Below are positions 18,060 to 27,408 of a stretch of DNA of 64,000 nt, in pieces; position 1 is the stretch's first letter, and the number at the start of each line of letters is the position of its first letter. A program made the position numbers and the translations under genes. The stretch is taken from positions 1-64,000 of the forward strand of contig DATJIF010000029.1 of NCBI GenBank assembly GCA_035493475.1, in the 5' to 3' direction. Source of the DNA: Actinospica sp035493475 (lineage in GTDB: Bacteria; Actinomycetota; Actinomycetes; Streptomycetales; Catenulisporaceae). The notes under the pieces were generated by a model, which saw only the letters and a list, made by a program, of their open reading frames with translations, was not told the origin of the DNA and ran no database searches.

Positions 18060-21000
18060 CTACTCCGCCACCGCGTCGCCGGACAGCAGCACCAGGTCGC
18101 GCAGCTGCGCCACCGACATCTCGGTCAGCCAGCCCTCGCCGGAGCCCACGATCCGCTCGGCCAGGCCCTTCTTCTCCTCGATCACCCGGTCGATCCGCTC
18201 CTCCAGCGTGCCCGCGCACATCAGCTTCCTGACCTGCACGTTCTTGCGCTGGCCGATCCGGAAGGCGCGGTCGGTGGCCTGGTTCTCCACGGCCGGGTTC
18301 CACCAGCGGTCCACGTGCAGCACGTGGTTGGCCGCGGTCAGGTTGAGCCCGACGCCGCCGGCCTTCAGCGACAGCACGAACAGCGGCGGGCCGTCCGGCT
18401 GCTCGAAGCGGCGCACCAGCTCGTCGCGCGCGGCCTTCGTGGTGCCGCCGTGCAGGAACGCGACCGGCCGGCCGAAACGCTCGGCGAGGTGGCGCTGCAG
18501 CATCCCGCCGAACTCGGCGTACTGGGTGAACAGCAGCGCCCGCTCGCCCGCGGCCAGCACCTCGTCGCAGAGGTCTTCGACGCGGGCCAGCTTGCCGCTG
18601 CGGCCGGCCAGCTTGGAGCCGTCCTTGAGGAACAGCGCCGGATGGTCGCAGATCTGCTTGAGCCGGGTCAGCCCGGCGAGCACGATCCCCTTCTTGCCGA
18701 TCGTGTCCTTCGCCGCCTGCACGGCCGCGAGCATCCGGTCCACCTCGGCCTGGTACAGGCTCGCCTGCTCGCTGGTCAGGTTGCAGACCACCGGCATCTC
18801 GACCTTGTCCGGCAGGTCGCTGATGATGTTCGGGTCCGTCTTCACCCGGCGCAGCACGAACGCCGAGGTGGCCTGGCGCAGCCGCTCGGCCGCCGCGTCC
18901 GCGCCCTCGTTGCCGCGCTCGATCGGCCGGGCGAAGCGGTCCTTGAACTGCTCGGCCGTGCCCAGCAGCCCGGGGTTGGCGAACTCCATGATCGACCACA
19001 GGTCGGCGAGCCGGTTCTCCACCGGCGTACCGGTCAGCGCGATCCGGCGCGGGGCGGTGAGCGAGCGCACGGCGCGGGCCTGCTTCGTGGCCGCGTTCTT
19101 GATCGCCTGCGCCTCGTCGATCACGATGCGCCGCCAGCCGACCTCGCCGAGCTGTTCGCGGTCGCGCAACGCCAGCGCGTACGTCGTGATGACCAGGTTG
19201 ACGCCCTTGACCTCGCGCTCGAACTCCTTGCCCTCCAGCCGTTCCGAGCCGTGGTGGACGTGCACCTTCAGCCGCGGCGTGAACCGCTCGGCCTCGCGCT
19301 GCCAGTTCGCCACCAGCGACATCGGGCAGATCAGCAGCGTGGGATCGATCCGCCGGCGTCCGGCCTCGGCGCGCTCCTGCTCCAGCAGCGTCAACACCTG
19401 GACGGTCTTGCCGAGGCCCATGTCGTCGGCCAGGATCGCGCCGAGTCCGAGCCCGTCCATGAACGTGAGCCAGCCGACGCCGCGCTTCTGGTACGGCCGC
19501 AGCTTCGCCTTCAGCCCGCGCGGCTCCTTGGCCACCGCGTACTGCTGCTCGGCCTTGCCGGAGAGCAGTTCGCCGAGCCAGCCGGACGAGCTGACCTTCA
19601 CTTCCAGCGGGTTGTCGAGCAGCGAACGCGGCAGACGCTGCTGGTCCAGGCCGTGCATCGCCTTCTTGAGCACCTCGGCGGCGGTCATCGTGCCGGTCTG
19701 CGCGCTGCCGAGCGCCTGCGCGGCCGCCGCGAGACGTGCCGCGTCCACCTCTATCCATTCGCCACGCAGCCGCACGAGGTCCGTCTTCGCGGCGGCGAGC
19801 TCCATGAACTCGGTGTCGGTCAGCTCGATCGCGCCGATCGAGGCCTGCCACTGGTATTTCAGCAGTTCCTGGAGACCGAACTTCGCGTCCTTCTCCTGCT
19901 CCGCGGCGCCCGGCTGCGCGGTGGACGCCTCGGCGTGCAGGCTCAACGAGATCCGCGCACGCTTCCCGGCCCACCACGGCGGCAGCAGCACGCCGAAGCC
20001 GCGTTCGCGCAGCGCGGGCGCGGTGTGCCGCAGGAAGTGCAGGGCCTGATCGGCGTTGAGCCGCACCACGTCCGGGCTCGGCTGCCGCAGCGCCTCGCCG
20101 AGCTGCGGGAAGTAGCGTGCCGCGCGGCCGAGGCCCTGCAACAGCGCCTGCCGCGGGTCCACGCCGCTCTGCCGCAGCAGCCGCGCCGCGCCGGAGCGCT
20201 TCCACACCTCGGGGGCGGAGGCGAGCAGCGAAGGGTCCTGAGTCGACTGGAGCAGCAGCTCGACCGACCAGTCCTCGACGTCGCGCTCCTGCTGGCCGGG
20301 GTCGCGCAGCCGGAAGCACGTGCGCACCGGCCCTTCCTCGGCGATCGCGGCGGTCGACCACGCCTCGAGCAGGTCGATCAGCTCGTCGGCCTCCTCGGGC
20401 ACGAGCCGGTCCGGGTCGAGCTGGTTGCCCTTCGTCGTGGTCAGCGCGCGCAGCCACAGCTCCGCGGCGCTCGGCCGGCCGCGCCGGGTGGCCGGGGCGA
20501 GCGGTTCGCCGTGCAGGCCGTGCGGTCCGGCGAACGCGGCGAGCACGTACGCGTCCACGAGGGCGGCGAGCGCGTTGTCGAACACGTCCTCGGCCGGCAG
20601 GCCCTTGAGGTCCTCGCCGAGCAGCTGGCAGCGGAACGCCGGGGGCATCGCGCCGATCAGGGACCTGCGATGCGCGGCCGACTCCAGCGCGTACGCCGGG
20701 AGCCAGCTGGCGAAGTAGCCGCGCTCCTCCGGCTGGTAGGCCAGCCACGGATGGATCTCGCCGCGGCTGACCAGCGCGTCGGCGAACGCGGCGACCGCGT
20801 GCGCGTAGGAGACGCTGGGGTCGAGCGGCAGTTCCCGCTCGGTGCCCTCCTCGTCGTACACGGTGAGCAGGTCGCCGCCGCCGAGCGCGAGCAGCAGCCC
20901 GGCGCCCGCGGCCGGATCGAGCGCGAGCGTCGGCACGATCCAGGGGCGCAGTTCCACGGCCTGCTGCTCGCCGAACCCGGCCAGCCGCGCGATGCGGTCG

Positions 21001-21287
21001 CCGGGCAGCGGCGCGTGCGGGCCCGAGGGCAGTGCGAGCGGGAGCGCGCCGCGCGGATCGGCCTCGGCCAGCGCCTCCGCGACCACCGGCCCGGCCCCGG
21101 CGAGCACCTTCGCGAGCTCCGCCGGGTCCGCCGCGAACGGATGCCGCGCCGCGCCGGGGGCCGCCTTCCGCTTCGCCGGCTTGCCGCCGCCCGCCGAGTT
21201 CGCCGCGAGGTCCCGCGCCCGCCCGGAGTCCTCGGCCCACAGCTCCCACAGGCCGGACTCGCTGAACTGCGCGTGCAGGACGTACAT
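18060..21287 (-). CDS. SNF2-family DEAD/DEAH-type ATPase (helicase-like)
   Basis: A 1075-residue Swi2/Snf2 ATPase. The N-terminal ~500 residues are a family-specific region. The motor follows: motif I DDMGLGKTVQVLTLL near residue 620, motif II VIDEAQAIKN near 722, motif III TGTPVENRLADLW, and motifs V-VI LSLKAGGVGLNLTAANHV and DRAFRIGQRKNVQV near the end. Such proteins translocate on double-stranded DNA and remodel nucleoprotein complexes. I prefer the ATG at 21287 (MYVLHAQFSESGLWELW), the usual family start; the frame is open to a GTG at 21347. The SWIM gene follows within 7 bases. Confidence 0.9.
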   Translation of the reverse strand: MYVLHAQFSESGLWELWAEDSGRARDLAANSAGGGKPAKRKAAPGAARHPFAADPAELAKVLAGAGPVVAEALAEADPRGALPLALPSGPHAPLPGDRIARLAGFGEQQAVELRPWIVPTLALDPAAGAGLLLALGGGDLLTVYDEEGTERELPLDPSVSYAHAVAAFADALVSRGEIHPWLAYQPEERGYFASWLPAYALESAAHRRSLIGAMPPAFRCQLLGEDLKGLPAEDVFDNALAALVDAYVLAAFAGPHGLHGEPLAPATRRGRPSAAELWLRALTTTKGNQLDPDRLVPEEADELIDLLEAWSTAAIAEEGPVRTCFRLRDPGQQERDVEDWSVELLLQSTQDPSLLASAPEVWKRSGAARLLRQSGVDPRQALLQGLGRAARYFPQLGEALRQPSPDVVRLNADQALHFLRHTAPALRERGFGVLLPPWWAGKRARISLSLHAEASTAQPGAAEQEKDAKFGLQELLKYQWQASIGAIELTDTEFMELAAAKTDLVRLRGEWIEVDAARLAAAAQALGSAQTGTMTAAEVLKKAMHGLDQQRLPRSLLDNPLEVKVSSSGWLGELLSGKAEQQYAVAKEPRGLKAKLRPYQKRGVGWLTFMDGLGLGAILADDMGLGKTVQVLTLLEQERAEAGRRRIDPTLLICPMSLVANWQREAERFTPRLKVHVHHGSERLEGKEFEREVKGVNLVITTYALALRDREQLGEVGWRRIVIDEAQAIKNAATKQARAVRSLTAPRRIALTGTPVENRLADLWSIMEFANPGLLGTAEQFKDRFARPIERGNEGADAAAERLRQATSAFVLRRVKTDPNIISDLPDKVEMPVVCNLTSEQASLYQAEVDRMLAAVQAAKDTIGKKGIVLAGLTRLKQICDHPALFLKDGSKLAGRSGKLARVEDLCDEVLAAGERALLFTQYAEFGGMLQRHLAERFGRPVAFLHGGTTKAARDELVRRFEQPDGPPLFVLSLKAGGVGLNLTAANHVLHVDRWWNPAVENQATDRAFRIGQRKNVQVRKLMCAGTLEERIDRVIEEKKGLAERIVGSGEGWLTEMSVAQLRDLVLLSGDAVAE

Positions 21288-21387
21288 CGGGTCGCTCGTC
21301 CATCCCCTCGCGGCTCGTTCGCTTCGTAAAACTCCAGCGTATCCCACGGTGCTCGGGGGTCGCGGCCGTCCGCGCGGAGGGTGCGGG

Positions 21388-21957
21388 TCAGCTCCAGCGG
21401 TAGCGGGCGCGCAGGTGCGTGATCACCTTGTCGAAGTCGTCCCGCTCCATCGCGCAGGCCTCGCGCCGCATCCCCTTGTCGTGCACCCGCACGATCCGGT
21501 CGACCACCGCGTACGACTCGCGCGCCTCGCGGTCCCAGGCGCCGGCGCCGACGTCCACCCAGTTTTCCGCGTCCGCGTGCCACACGCTGGTCAGCTTGAC
21601 CGCGAACAGGAACTCGCCGCCCTTCTCCCGGGCCACGACCAGCACCGGACGGTCCTTGCCGCGTCCGTCGTGCTCCTCGTAGGGCACCCAGGTCCACACG
21701 ACCTCGCCCGGGTCCGGGTCGCCGTCGTGCTTCGGCGCGTACTCGGTGTGCACCGGGCCGAGATTGTGCGGGTCCACCTCGGTGGTCGCGAACGGCCCGG
21801 AGCGTCCGGGGGAGTCGGCGAAGGGGTCGTGCTCGTGCTGCACCCGGCCGGGCGCGTGCCCGTCGTGCTCGGCGTCCGGGCGGGCGTTGGTGCGGGCCTC
21901 GTGCTGGATCTGGTGGTGCGGCAGATCCATGGGGCTCGGGTGATGGGTCTCGGTCAT
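21388..21957 (-). CDS. PemK/MazF-like protein with long acidic N-terminus
   Basis: A 189-residue protein. The last ~105 residues look like a PemK/MazF (SH3-barrel) domain: PGEVVWTWVPYEEHDGRGKD, then RPVLVVAREKGGEFLFAVKL. The first ~80 residues are His/Asp/Pro-rich (HHPSPMDLPHHQIQHEAR) and probably disordered. In classical systems the domain is an mRNA interferase with an adjacent antitoxin; no antitoxin gene is visible here, so it may be a house-keeping member of the fold. ATG at 21957 follows AGGG; a GTG three codons earlier is possible. Confidence 0.7.
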   Translation of the reverse strand: MTETHHPSPMDLPHHQIQHEARTNARPDAEHDGHAPGRVQHEHDPFADSPGRSGPFATTEVDPHNLGPVHTEYAPKHDGDPDPGEVVWTWVPYEEHDGRGKDRPVLVVAREKGGEFLFAVKLTSVWHADAENWVDVGAGAWDREARESYAVVDRIVRVHDKGMRREACAMERDDFDKVITHLRARYRWS

Positions 21958-22002
21958 GCGACGCACCCTACCGGTCCGCGCCGCCGCCGCGCCGGATGCG
22001 AA

Positions 22003-22782
22003 TCAGGGTGCGTAGACGTACGGCGTCGTGGTGCTCAGCCGCTGGAAGCCCAGCCGGGCCAGGATCGGGCGGCTGTCGTCGGAGGCGTCCACCTGGAGGT
22101 ACCGGTAGCCGCGGGCCGCCGCGATCCGCGCCCGGTACGCCACCGTCGCCTTGTAGACGCCCTTGCCGCGCCACTCCGGCACCGTGCCGCCGCCCCACAG
22201 ACTCGCGAACTCAGTGCCCTGATGCAGCTCCAGCCGGGACGCGCACACCGGCCGGTCGCCCGCCAGCACGACCAGCGCGATCAGCGAGTCCGGGTCCTCG
22301 GCCACCTGCCGCAGCAGCTGCTGCTCCAGCCGCGGGGAGGGCCGTCCGAAGGCGTCGTCGTGCACGGAGGTCATCAGCCGCACGCCCGCCGCGTCCCGCA
22401 CGTCCACGATGCGCACGCCCTCCGGCAGCACCGGCTCGGTCGCCTGCGCCGCGGCCTCCGCGACCATCAGCGCCTCCGGCGGCTCGGGCTCGAACCCGGC
22501 CTTGAGCAGCCGTTCACCCAGGTCGGCGGGCTGGTCGTGGCTGTAGAGCTTCCACTCGAACTCGCGGCCGAGAGCGGTGAAGTGCTCCACCTCGGCGGCG
22601 ATCGCGGCGTCCGCCGTCGTGGCGTCCAGGTCCGACCAGACCACGCCGCACCACCCGGCGCCGCCCGCACCGACCAGCCGCACCACACCGCCGACGCGTT
22701 CGACCAGGTCGCCGGGTCCGTCGCCGGGATGGTCGCGGCGCAGGCCGCGGTCGAAGGAGGCGAGTACCGCGTCGTGATCCAT
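22003..22782 (-). CDS. GNAT-family acetyltransferase
   Basis: A 259-residue two-part protein. The C-terminal half is a GNAT domain: LWGGGTVPEWRGKGVYKATV carries motif A for acetyl-CoA, and YRYLQVDASDDSRPILARLG is motif B. The N-terminal half (KLYSHDQPADLGERLLKAGF) is also seen in actinobacterial GNAT proteins and may be a degenerate second repeat. The substrate is unknown. It is transcribed away from the inositol-phosphatase-like gene, whose ATG is 81 bases off, so their promoters share that spacer. Confidence 0.85.
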   Translation of the reverse strand: MDHDAVLASFDRGLRRDHPGDGPGDLVERVGGVVRLVGAGGAGWCGVVWSDLDATTADAAIAAEVEHFTALGREFEWKLYSHDQPADLGERLLKAGFEPEPPEALMVAEAAAQATEPVLPEGVRIVDVRDAAGVRLMTSVHDDAFGRPSPRLEQQLLRQVAEDPDSLIALVVLAGDRPVCASRLELHQGTEFASLWGGGTVPEWRGKGVYKATVAYRARIAAARGYRYLQVDASDDSRPILARLGFQRLSTTTPYVYAP

Positions 22783-22863
22783 GGCGGCAGGCTATCGAGA
22801 GTCCGCGCGGATGGCACCGGATATTCATTCCGGCCGCGCACCGGCTGTGGCAGAGTGATCACC

Positions 22864-23691
22864 ATGCTCGACGATGCCGCGTTCGCCAAGGTCACGGAGA
22901 TCATCCGTGCGGTCAGTGCCAGCGAGATCCTGCCCCGGTTCGGGCGGCTGCGCGCGGCGGACATCGTCGAGAAGGGCCCCGGCGACCTCGTCACCGTCGC
23001 CGACCGGGCCTCCGAACGCGAGCTCACCGCGCGGCTGCGGGAGCTGCTCCCCGGCTCGCGCGTCGTCGGCGAGGAGGCGGTGTTCGAGGACCCCGGCGTC
23101 CTCGACGCGCTCGACGGCCCCGACCCGGTGTGGATCATCGACCCGATCGACGGCACCGAGAACTACGCCAACGCGAACGCCCGCTTCTCCGTCCTGGTCG
23201 CCCTCGCGCTCGGCGGCGAACTGCGGGCCGGCTGGATCTACCAGCCCTGCTTCGCCCGGATGGCCCACGCCCGGCGCGGCCAGGGCGCCTACCTCGACGG
23301 CGTCCGCCTGCACGTGGCCGCCCCGCCGGACCCCGCCAACGGCCTGCTGGACGTCGACATCGCCACCTCCCGCCCCAAGTTCTGGAACGAGCACTCCAAG
23401 CAGGCCATCAGCACCCTGAGCACGCACGGCGCCTGGCTCAGCTACAGCGACGGCGCAGGCCTCGAATACACCCAGCTCGCGGCGGGGAAGCGGACGTGCG
23501 CCCTGATGGTCTGGGAGAACGTCTGGGACCACGCCGCCGGCCTGCTCCTGCACGCCGAGGCGGGCGGCGTCGCGATGACCGCCGACGGCACCCCCTTCCG
23601 CCTCGCCGGCGGCAACGCGCTCCCCTTCGCCGTCGCCCCCGACGCGGCGACCGTCAAGGCGATCATCGCGGCGACCGAGGCACGGCTCTAG
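22864..23691 (+). CDS. Inositol-monophosphatase-family phosphatase
   Basis: A 275-residue Mg-dependent phosphatase of the IMPase superfamily. All metal-site motifs are present: DLVTVADRASERE (first Asp), GEEAVF, the signature WIIDPIDGTENY near residue 97, and WDHAAGLLL near 222. Members dephosphorylate inositol phosphate, histidinol phosphate or related compounds; the DxxDGTENY form occurs in inositol- and histidinol-phosphatase subgroups, so the substrate stays open. ATG 22864; divergent from the GNAT gene. Confidence 0.88.
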   Translation: MLDDAAFAKVTEIIRAVSASEILPRFGRLRAADIVEKGPGDLVTVADRASERELTARLRELLPGSRVVGEEAVFEDPGVLDALDGPDPVWIIDPIDGTENYANANARFSVLVALALGGELRAGWIYQPCFARMAHARRGQGAYLDGVRLHVAAPPDPANGLLDVDIATSRPKFWNEHSKQAISTLSTHGAWLSYSDGAGLEYTQLAAGKRTCALMVWENVWDHAAGLLLHAEAGGVAMTADGTPFRLAGGNALPFAVAPDAATVKAIIAATEARL

Positions 23692-23742
23692 TCGCCGGTC
23701 TTCCTGCCGGTCCAGGAGATCCATGCGCGCTAGTCTGGCCTG

Positions 23743-24138
23743 ATGGCAAAGGTGAAGACGGTTCAGGTGACGTTCGACTGCGCGAACCCGCGGGCGGTCG
23801 GCGAGTTCTGGGAGGCCGTGCTCGGGTACGTCAGTTCCCCGGCTCTCGCCGAGAACCCGGACGTGGGCTGGTGGGCGTGCCAGGACCCTGAGGGTGTCGG
23901 CCCGCGGCTGTACTTCCAGCGCGTGCCCGAGGGCAAGGTGGTCAAGAACCGCGTGCACCTCGACGTCCGGGTCGGCACGGGCCTGACCGGCGCCGAGCGT
24001 GTCGCCGCCCTCGAGACCGAGGCGGCCCGGCTCGTCGCCCTCGGTGCGACGCGCGGGCTTCTGCTGGTCGCCGACGAGGAGAACGAGTCGTGCCTCGGGA
24101 TGCAGGACGTCGAGGGCAACGAGTTCTGCCTCGACTAG
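23743..24138 (+). CDS. VOC-superfamily (glyoxalase-like) protein
   Basis: A 131-residue single VOC module of the actinobacterial glyoxalase-like type: VQVTFDCANPRAVGEFWEAV at the start, GPRLYFQRVPEGKVVKNRVH in the middle and MQDVEGNEFCLD at the end, with two beta-alpha-beta repeats. His72 and the final Glu are candidate metal ligands. The family covers lyases, dioxygenases and drug-binding proteins; I cannot choose among these. ATG 23743. The next gene follows after 28 bases. Confidence 0.85.
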   Translation: MAKVKTVQVTFDCANPRAVGEFWEAVLGYVSSPALAENPDVGWWACQDPEGVGPRLYFQRVPEGKVVKNRVHLDVRVGTGLTGAERVAALETEAARLVALGATRGLLLVADEENESCLGMQDVEGNEFCLD

Positions 24139-24166
24139 TCGGGGCCACGCGCGTGACACTGATGTG

Positions 24167-24844
24167 GTGACGGGGAGTCTGTACACCGAGGTTCACGGGG
24201 ATCCGGCCAATCCGACCCTGATTCTGCTGCACGGCGGCGGCGCGGCCTCACGCACCTGGAAGCACCAGTTCGCAGGCTTGGGCGACCGATTCCACCTGGT
24301 CGCCCCGGACCTGCCCGGTTTCGGCCGCTCCCCGGGGCCGGTGAGCATCGAGGGCTCGGCCGAAGCCGTCACCGAACTCATCGCCCGGTACGCGCCGCAC
24401 GTCCACCTGTGCGGCTACTCGATGGGTTCGTTCGTGGCCGCGCAAGTCGCCGCCGAACACCCCGAGGCGATCGCGCGCCTGGTCCTCTGCGCATCCAACA
24501 TCCGACCCGCCGACTCCGGCCAGCGCCCGATGAAGCTCTTCCGCTCACGACGCGGCTGGTGGCTGATGAAGGCGATCTCCGACCTGCCGACCAGAGCCGC
24601 GTTGCTCCAGATGGTCGACGAGGCCGAGCGAACCGACCTGACCGACTGTCTGCCCCGCATCCAAGCCCCAACCCTGCTCCTGTGCGGCCGCCGCGACCGC
24701 GAATGCGTCCCCGACGTGGAGCCCATGGCCGCCGCCATCCCGAACGCGACGTCCGTCCTGGTCCCGCACGCAGGCCACTCGCTGCCGATCACGCACGCCA
24801 AGGCGTTCAACGCGATCGTCAGCGGATTCCTGGCCGCGGCCTAG
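24167..24844 (+). CDS. Alpha/beta-hydrolase
   Basis: A 225-residue alpha/beta-hydrolase. It has the oxyanion-hole loop LLHGGGAASRTW, the nucleophile elbow GYSMGS, an acid in LCGRRDRECVPD and the catalytic His in PHAGHSLPI. The cap region is short. Two adjacent GTG codons (24164 and 24167) can start it. Its end overlaps the end of the convergent gene by 26 bases. The substrate (ester, lactone or C-C bond) is unknown. Confidence 0.85.
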   Translation: MTGSLYTEVHGDPANPTLILLHGGGAASRTWKHQFAGLGDRFHLVAPDLPGFGRSPGPVSIEGSAEAVTELIARYAPHVHLCGYSMGSFVAAQVAAEHPEAIARLVLCASNIRPADSGQRPMKLFRSRRGWWLMKAISDLPTRAALLQMVDEAERTDLTDCLPRIQAPTLLLCGRRDRECVPDVEPMAAAIPNATSVLVPHAGHSLPITHAKAFNAIVSGFLAAA

Positions 24845-25304
24845 GTCCCACGATGTGCACCCCGGCCTCGGGAATCGTCTCCAGCAGTTCGTCGAGCCCG
24901 ACGACGCCTTCGTGATCGATCAGTACGAGCGGCGTCTCGGGTAGCTCGGCGTCCTCGTCGAACGGCACCGTCGCCGACAGTACCTTCACCCATTCGGCCG
25001 CGCCCCCCTTGGCTCCGTCGGCCAGGGACATGCTGAACAGTTCGACCGTCACCTGATCGCCAGACCGGGTGGCCTCGTAGCAGAGATCCTGCGGCAGTAG
25101 ATGGAAAACGCCCTCGTCACTCTCCATCGCGTAGCCCAGCAACTGCGCCACGACCCGCGACTCCGCGTCGGCCTGCTCCCCGCAGTCGATGCCCAACACG
25201 ATGTGCGTCGCCTCCGGATCGTCCGGATCGACCTCGTCGCGTATCCACGCCATACGTGCCTGCGAAGCGTTCACGCGCCCGAGCATAGCCGCGGCATCCG
25301 TCAC
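24819..25304 (-). CDS. Hypothetical protein, downstream member of a coupled pair
   Basis: A 161-residue acidic protein that I do not recognise. It has no signal peptide or membrane helix; IRDEVDPDDPEATHIVLGID and LIDHEGVVGLDELLETIPEA suggest an alpha/beta fold. The GTG at 25304 overlaps the TGA of the upstream gene (GTGA), so the two are translated together and probably work together. The last 26 bases overlap the end of the hydrolase gene on the other strand. Confidence 0.65.
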   Translation of the reverse strand: MTDAAAMLGRVNASQARMAWIRDEVDPDDPEATHIVLGIDCGEQADAESRVVAQLLGYAMESDEGVFHLLPQDLCYEATRSGDQVTVELFSMSLADGAKGGAAEWVKVLSATVPFDEDAELPETPLVLIDHEGVVGLDELLETIPEAGVHIVGPRPRPGIR

Positions 25305-25828
25305 GGATAGACGCACTCCTCGAAGCCGAGCGCCACGCATTCGTACTCGGTCATGGCCGCCGCGTCCTCGCCGTCGAACGAGGCAAGGCAGGTGCAGGCG
25401 ACGTCGCCGAGGCGGTCCTTCACCACGACGCTGAACACGCTCAGCACGTGCCCGCCGACCTCGACCTGCAGACCGGCGAACGGCGCGAACGGCAGACGAA
25501 TCTGCTTGCACCACATCTGCTCAGCGGCATAGGTGACGAGCATCGCCGACAAGCCGGTAGCAATGCCCTCAGTCTCGGGGCTCTCAGGCGCGAATCCGAA
25601 CGACTCCGCCACGGCCGCGCTGACCGGCCCCGGCGCCGCATCCTCCAACCCGACGACACACGTCACACGCTGCCCGGCCGCGGCCACCCGCACCGCGCTG
25701 ACATTGAGCACGTCGTACGTGTCGATCCGGATGCCCAGCCCCGGAAACGGCGCGACTTCAAGCTCCATGTCGCGCGTCCACACCGCATCGGCCACCGGCA
25801 GTTCGAGCCGGACTCCCCAAGAGATCAC
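25301..25828 (-). CDS. Hypothetical protein, upstream member of a coupled pair
   Basis: A 175-residue protein that I do not recognise, with no signal peptide or helix. It alternates strands (MELEVAPFPGLGIRIDTYDV) and contains five cysteines, four of them in the last 55 residues (ACTCLASFDG, YECVALGFEECVYP). Start is a GTG at 25828, after GGATCC. It is coupled to the next gene by a four-base overlap. The pair is isolated from neighbours in orientation. Confidence 0.65.
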   Translation of the reverse strand: MISWGVRLELPVADAVWTRDMELEVAPFPGLGIRIDTYDVLNVSAVRVAAAGQRVTCVVGLEDAAPGPVSAAVAESFGFAPESPETEGIATGLSAMLVTYAAEQMWCKQIRLPFAPFAGLQVEVGGHVLSVFSVVVKDRLGDVACTCLASFDGEDAAAMTEYECVALGFEECVYP

Positions 25829-25900
25829 CGCCGGATCCTACTTGTCGCGCAGCCCATGACGGTGCCGCCGGTGGCTCCGGCGACACCGTCACGCCCTCAC

Positions 25901-27391
25901 TCAGCTGGTGTGAATCTTCAACGCCGCTCCCGACGTCGTCTTCGAGTTCGTGACCGAGGATCCGGTCGAGGAGATGAAGCCGACGTCGTACGGGGCGCTC
26001 GAACCGCGCTGGACGGTGACGCCGTTCAGCGTGATCTTCGAGCCCGCGTCGCCGATGAAGGCGGGGCGGTCGTCGTTCTTGTCGTAGCCGACCGTGTCGT
26101 CGGTGAAGTCGATCCCTGACACGTTGCGCAGCCACCAGCCGTAGGACGGCCGCGTCCCGAGGTCCCTGGGGACGTAGCTGGTGTAGACGGTCGGCGGGTC
26201 GATGGTCGCGTCGGAGGCGGGGTCGCCGCCGGGGACGGTCAGGTCGACGTTCTCGACGGTGACGTTCGAGACCGGATGCCCCGGCATGCCGGTGATCGTG
26301 GACGTGTAGTTCGCGCCCAGGTCGGACAGGTGGGTGCCGGTCACGTGGTCGAAGGTGATGCCGCTGATCGAGCCGGGGCCGGGGGAGCCGGGGCAGCGGC
26401 CGCGGTCGCCGATCTTGATGAAGATCGGGGTCGCCGCGTCCTTCATGGTGACGTCCGTGTAGCTGACGTTCGAGATCTGCGCGCCGTCCATGGAGACGAT
26501 GCCGAGACCGGCCTTGCCCGCGGCGTTCACGGTCAGGTGCGAGAACGTGTAGCCGCTGAAGTTGCCGCAGGTCTCCGAGCCGAACTGGAACGCGTTGTTG
26601 TTCGAGGACGCGGTCACGTTCGTCACGGTGACGTTCTGGTTCGGGTACGTGCGGCCGAGGGCGTAGTCGCTCTTGAACACCAGCGAGTCGTCCACGGAGT
26701 TGATGGTCGAGTCGGTGACGCTCGCGTTCTCGGTGTTGATGACGTCGATCCCGTCGCGGTTCTTGGCGGTCTGGACGTTCAGATCGCTGATGGTCAGGTG
26801 GTCGATCCCGTTGACCAGGACGGCGATCCAGCCGCCGTTCTTGACGGTGATGCCGGTGAACGTGATCCCGCTGCTGCGGGTGATCGCGATCGCGTGGTCG
26901 GCCTGGCCGGAGGAGGGCGTGCCGTCGGTCAGGTGGCCGCCGCCGTCGATCGTTCCGCTCCCCGCGAACGTCACGTTGCTGAGACTGTCGCCCCAGATCA
27001 GCGAGTCGTGGAAGTGGCTGTGGCCGTAGTCCTGGTACTGCGAGTAGTTGTTGGACTCGGGCGCGTCGAAACCCTTGGCGGCGGCCCGGATCGTCGCGCC
27101 GCTGTCGAGGTAGAGCTCGACGTTGCTCTTGAGGTGGATGGAGACGGACTCGTAGGTCCCGGACGGGAAGAGCACCTCGCCGCCGCCGGCCGCGCTGGCC
27201 GCGGCGATGGCCTTGTTGATGGCGTTCGTGTCGATGGTCGAGCCGTTGCCGGTGGCGCCGTAGTTCTTGACGTTGAAGACGGGCGGCGTCGCGGCGTGCG
27301 CGGGTGCGGTGGCGGCGGCCGTCGCGGCACCCGCGGCCAGGGCCGCGGCGCAGAGGGCGGGCAGCGTCCGCCTGCGGAAAGTCGGAGACAT
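25901..27391 (-). CDS. Secreted GH28-like (polygalacturonase-type) beta-helix glycosidase
   Basis: A 496-residue exported protein with a signal peptide ending near APAHAATPP (residue ~34). It starts the mature part with VFNVKNYGATGNGSTIDTNA, typical of GH28 and pectate-lyase-3-like helices. The GH28 catalytic block is partly conserved: NRDGIDVINTENASV and INSVDDSLVFKSD supply the usual Asp residues, but the GHG motif is replaced by NNAFQFGSET. The enzyme may act on pectin, rhamnogalacturonan or a related polymer. It follows the GH27 gene by 17 bases in one operon, suggesting joint breakdown of plant polysaccharide. Confidence 0.82.
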   Translation of the reverse strand: MSPTFRRRTLPALCAAALAAGAATAAATAPAHAATPPVFNVKNYGATGNGSTIDTNAINKAIAAASAAGGGEVLFPSGTYESVSIHLKSNVELYLDSGATIRAAAKGFDAPESNNYSQYQDYGHSHFHDSLIWGDSLSNVTFAGSGTIDGGGHLTDGTPSSGQADHAIAITRSSGITFTGITVKNGGWIAVLVNGIDHLTISDLNVQTAKNRDGIDVINTENASVTDSTINSVDDSLVFKSDYALGRTYPNQNVTVTNVTASSNNNAFQFGSETCGNFSGYTFSHLTVNAAGKAGLGIVSMDGAQISNVSYTDVTMKDAATPIFIKIGDRGRCPGSPGPGSISGITFDHVTGTHLSDLGANYTSTITGMPGHPVSNVTVENVDLTVPGGDPASDATIDPPTVYTSYVPRDLGTRPSYGWWLRNVSGIDFTDDTVGYDKNDDRPAFIGDAGSKITLNGVTVQRGSSAPYDVGFISSTGSSVTNSKTTSGAALKIHTS

Positions 27392-27408
27392 GATGCCGAT
27401 ACCCCCTG

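Noticed and set aside
18052..21303. Very long antisense/shifted open frames over the SNF2 gene
   Set aside because: High GC makes long spurious frames; only the 18060-21287 frame has helicase motifs.
21388..21957. A complete PemK/MazF toxin-antitoxin pair
   Set aside because: No small antitoxin gene precedes the PemK-like gene; neighbours are transcribed separately.
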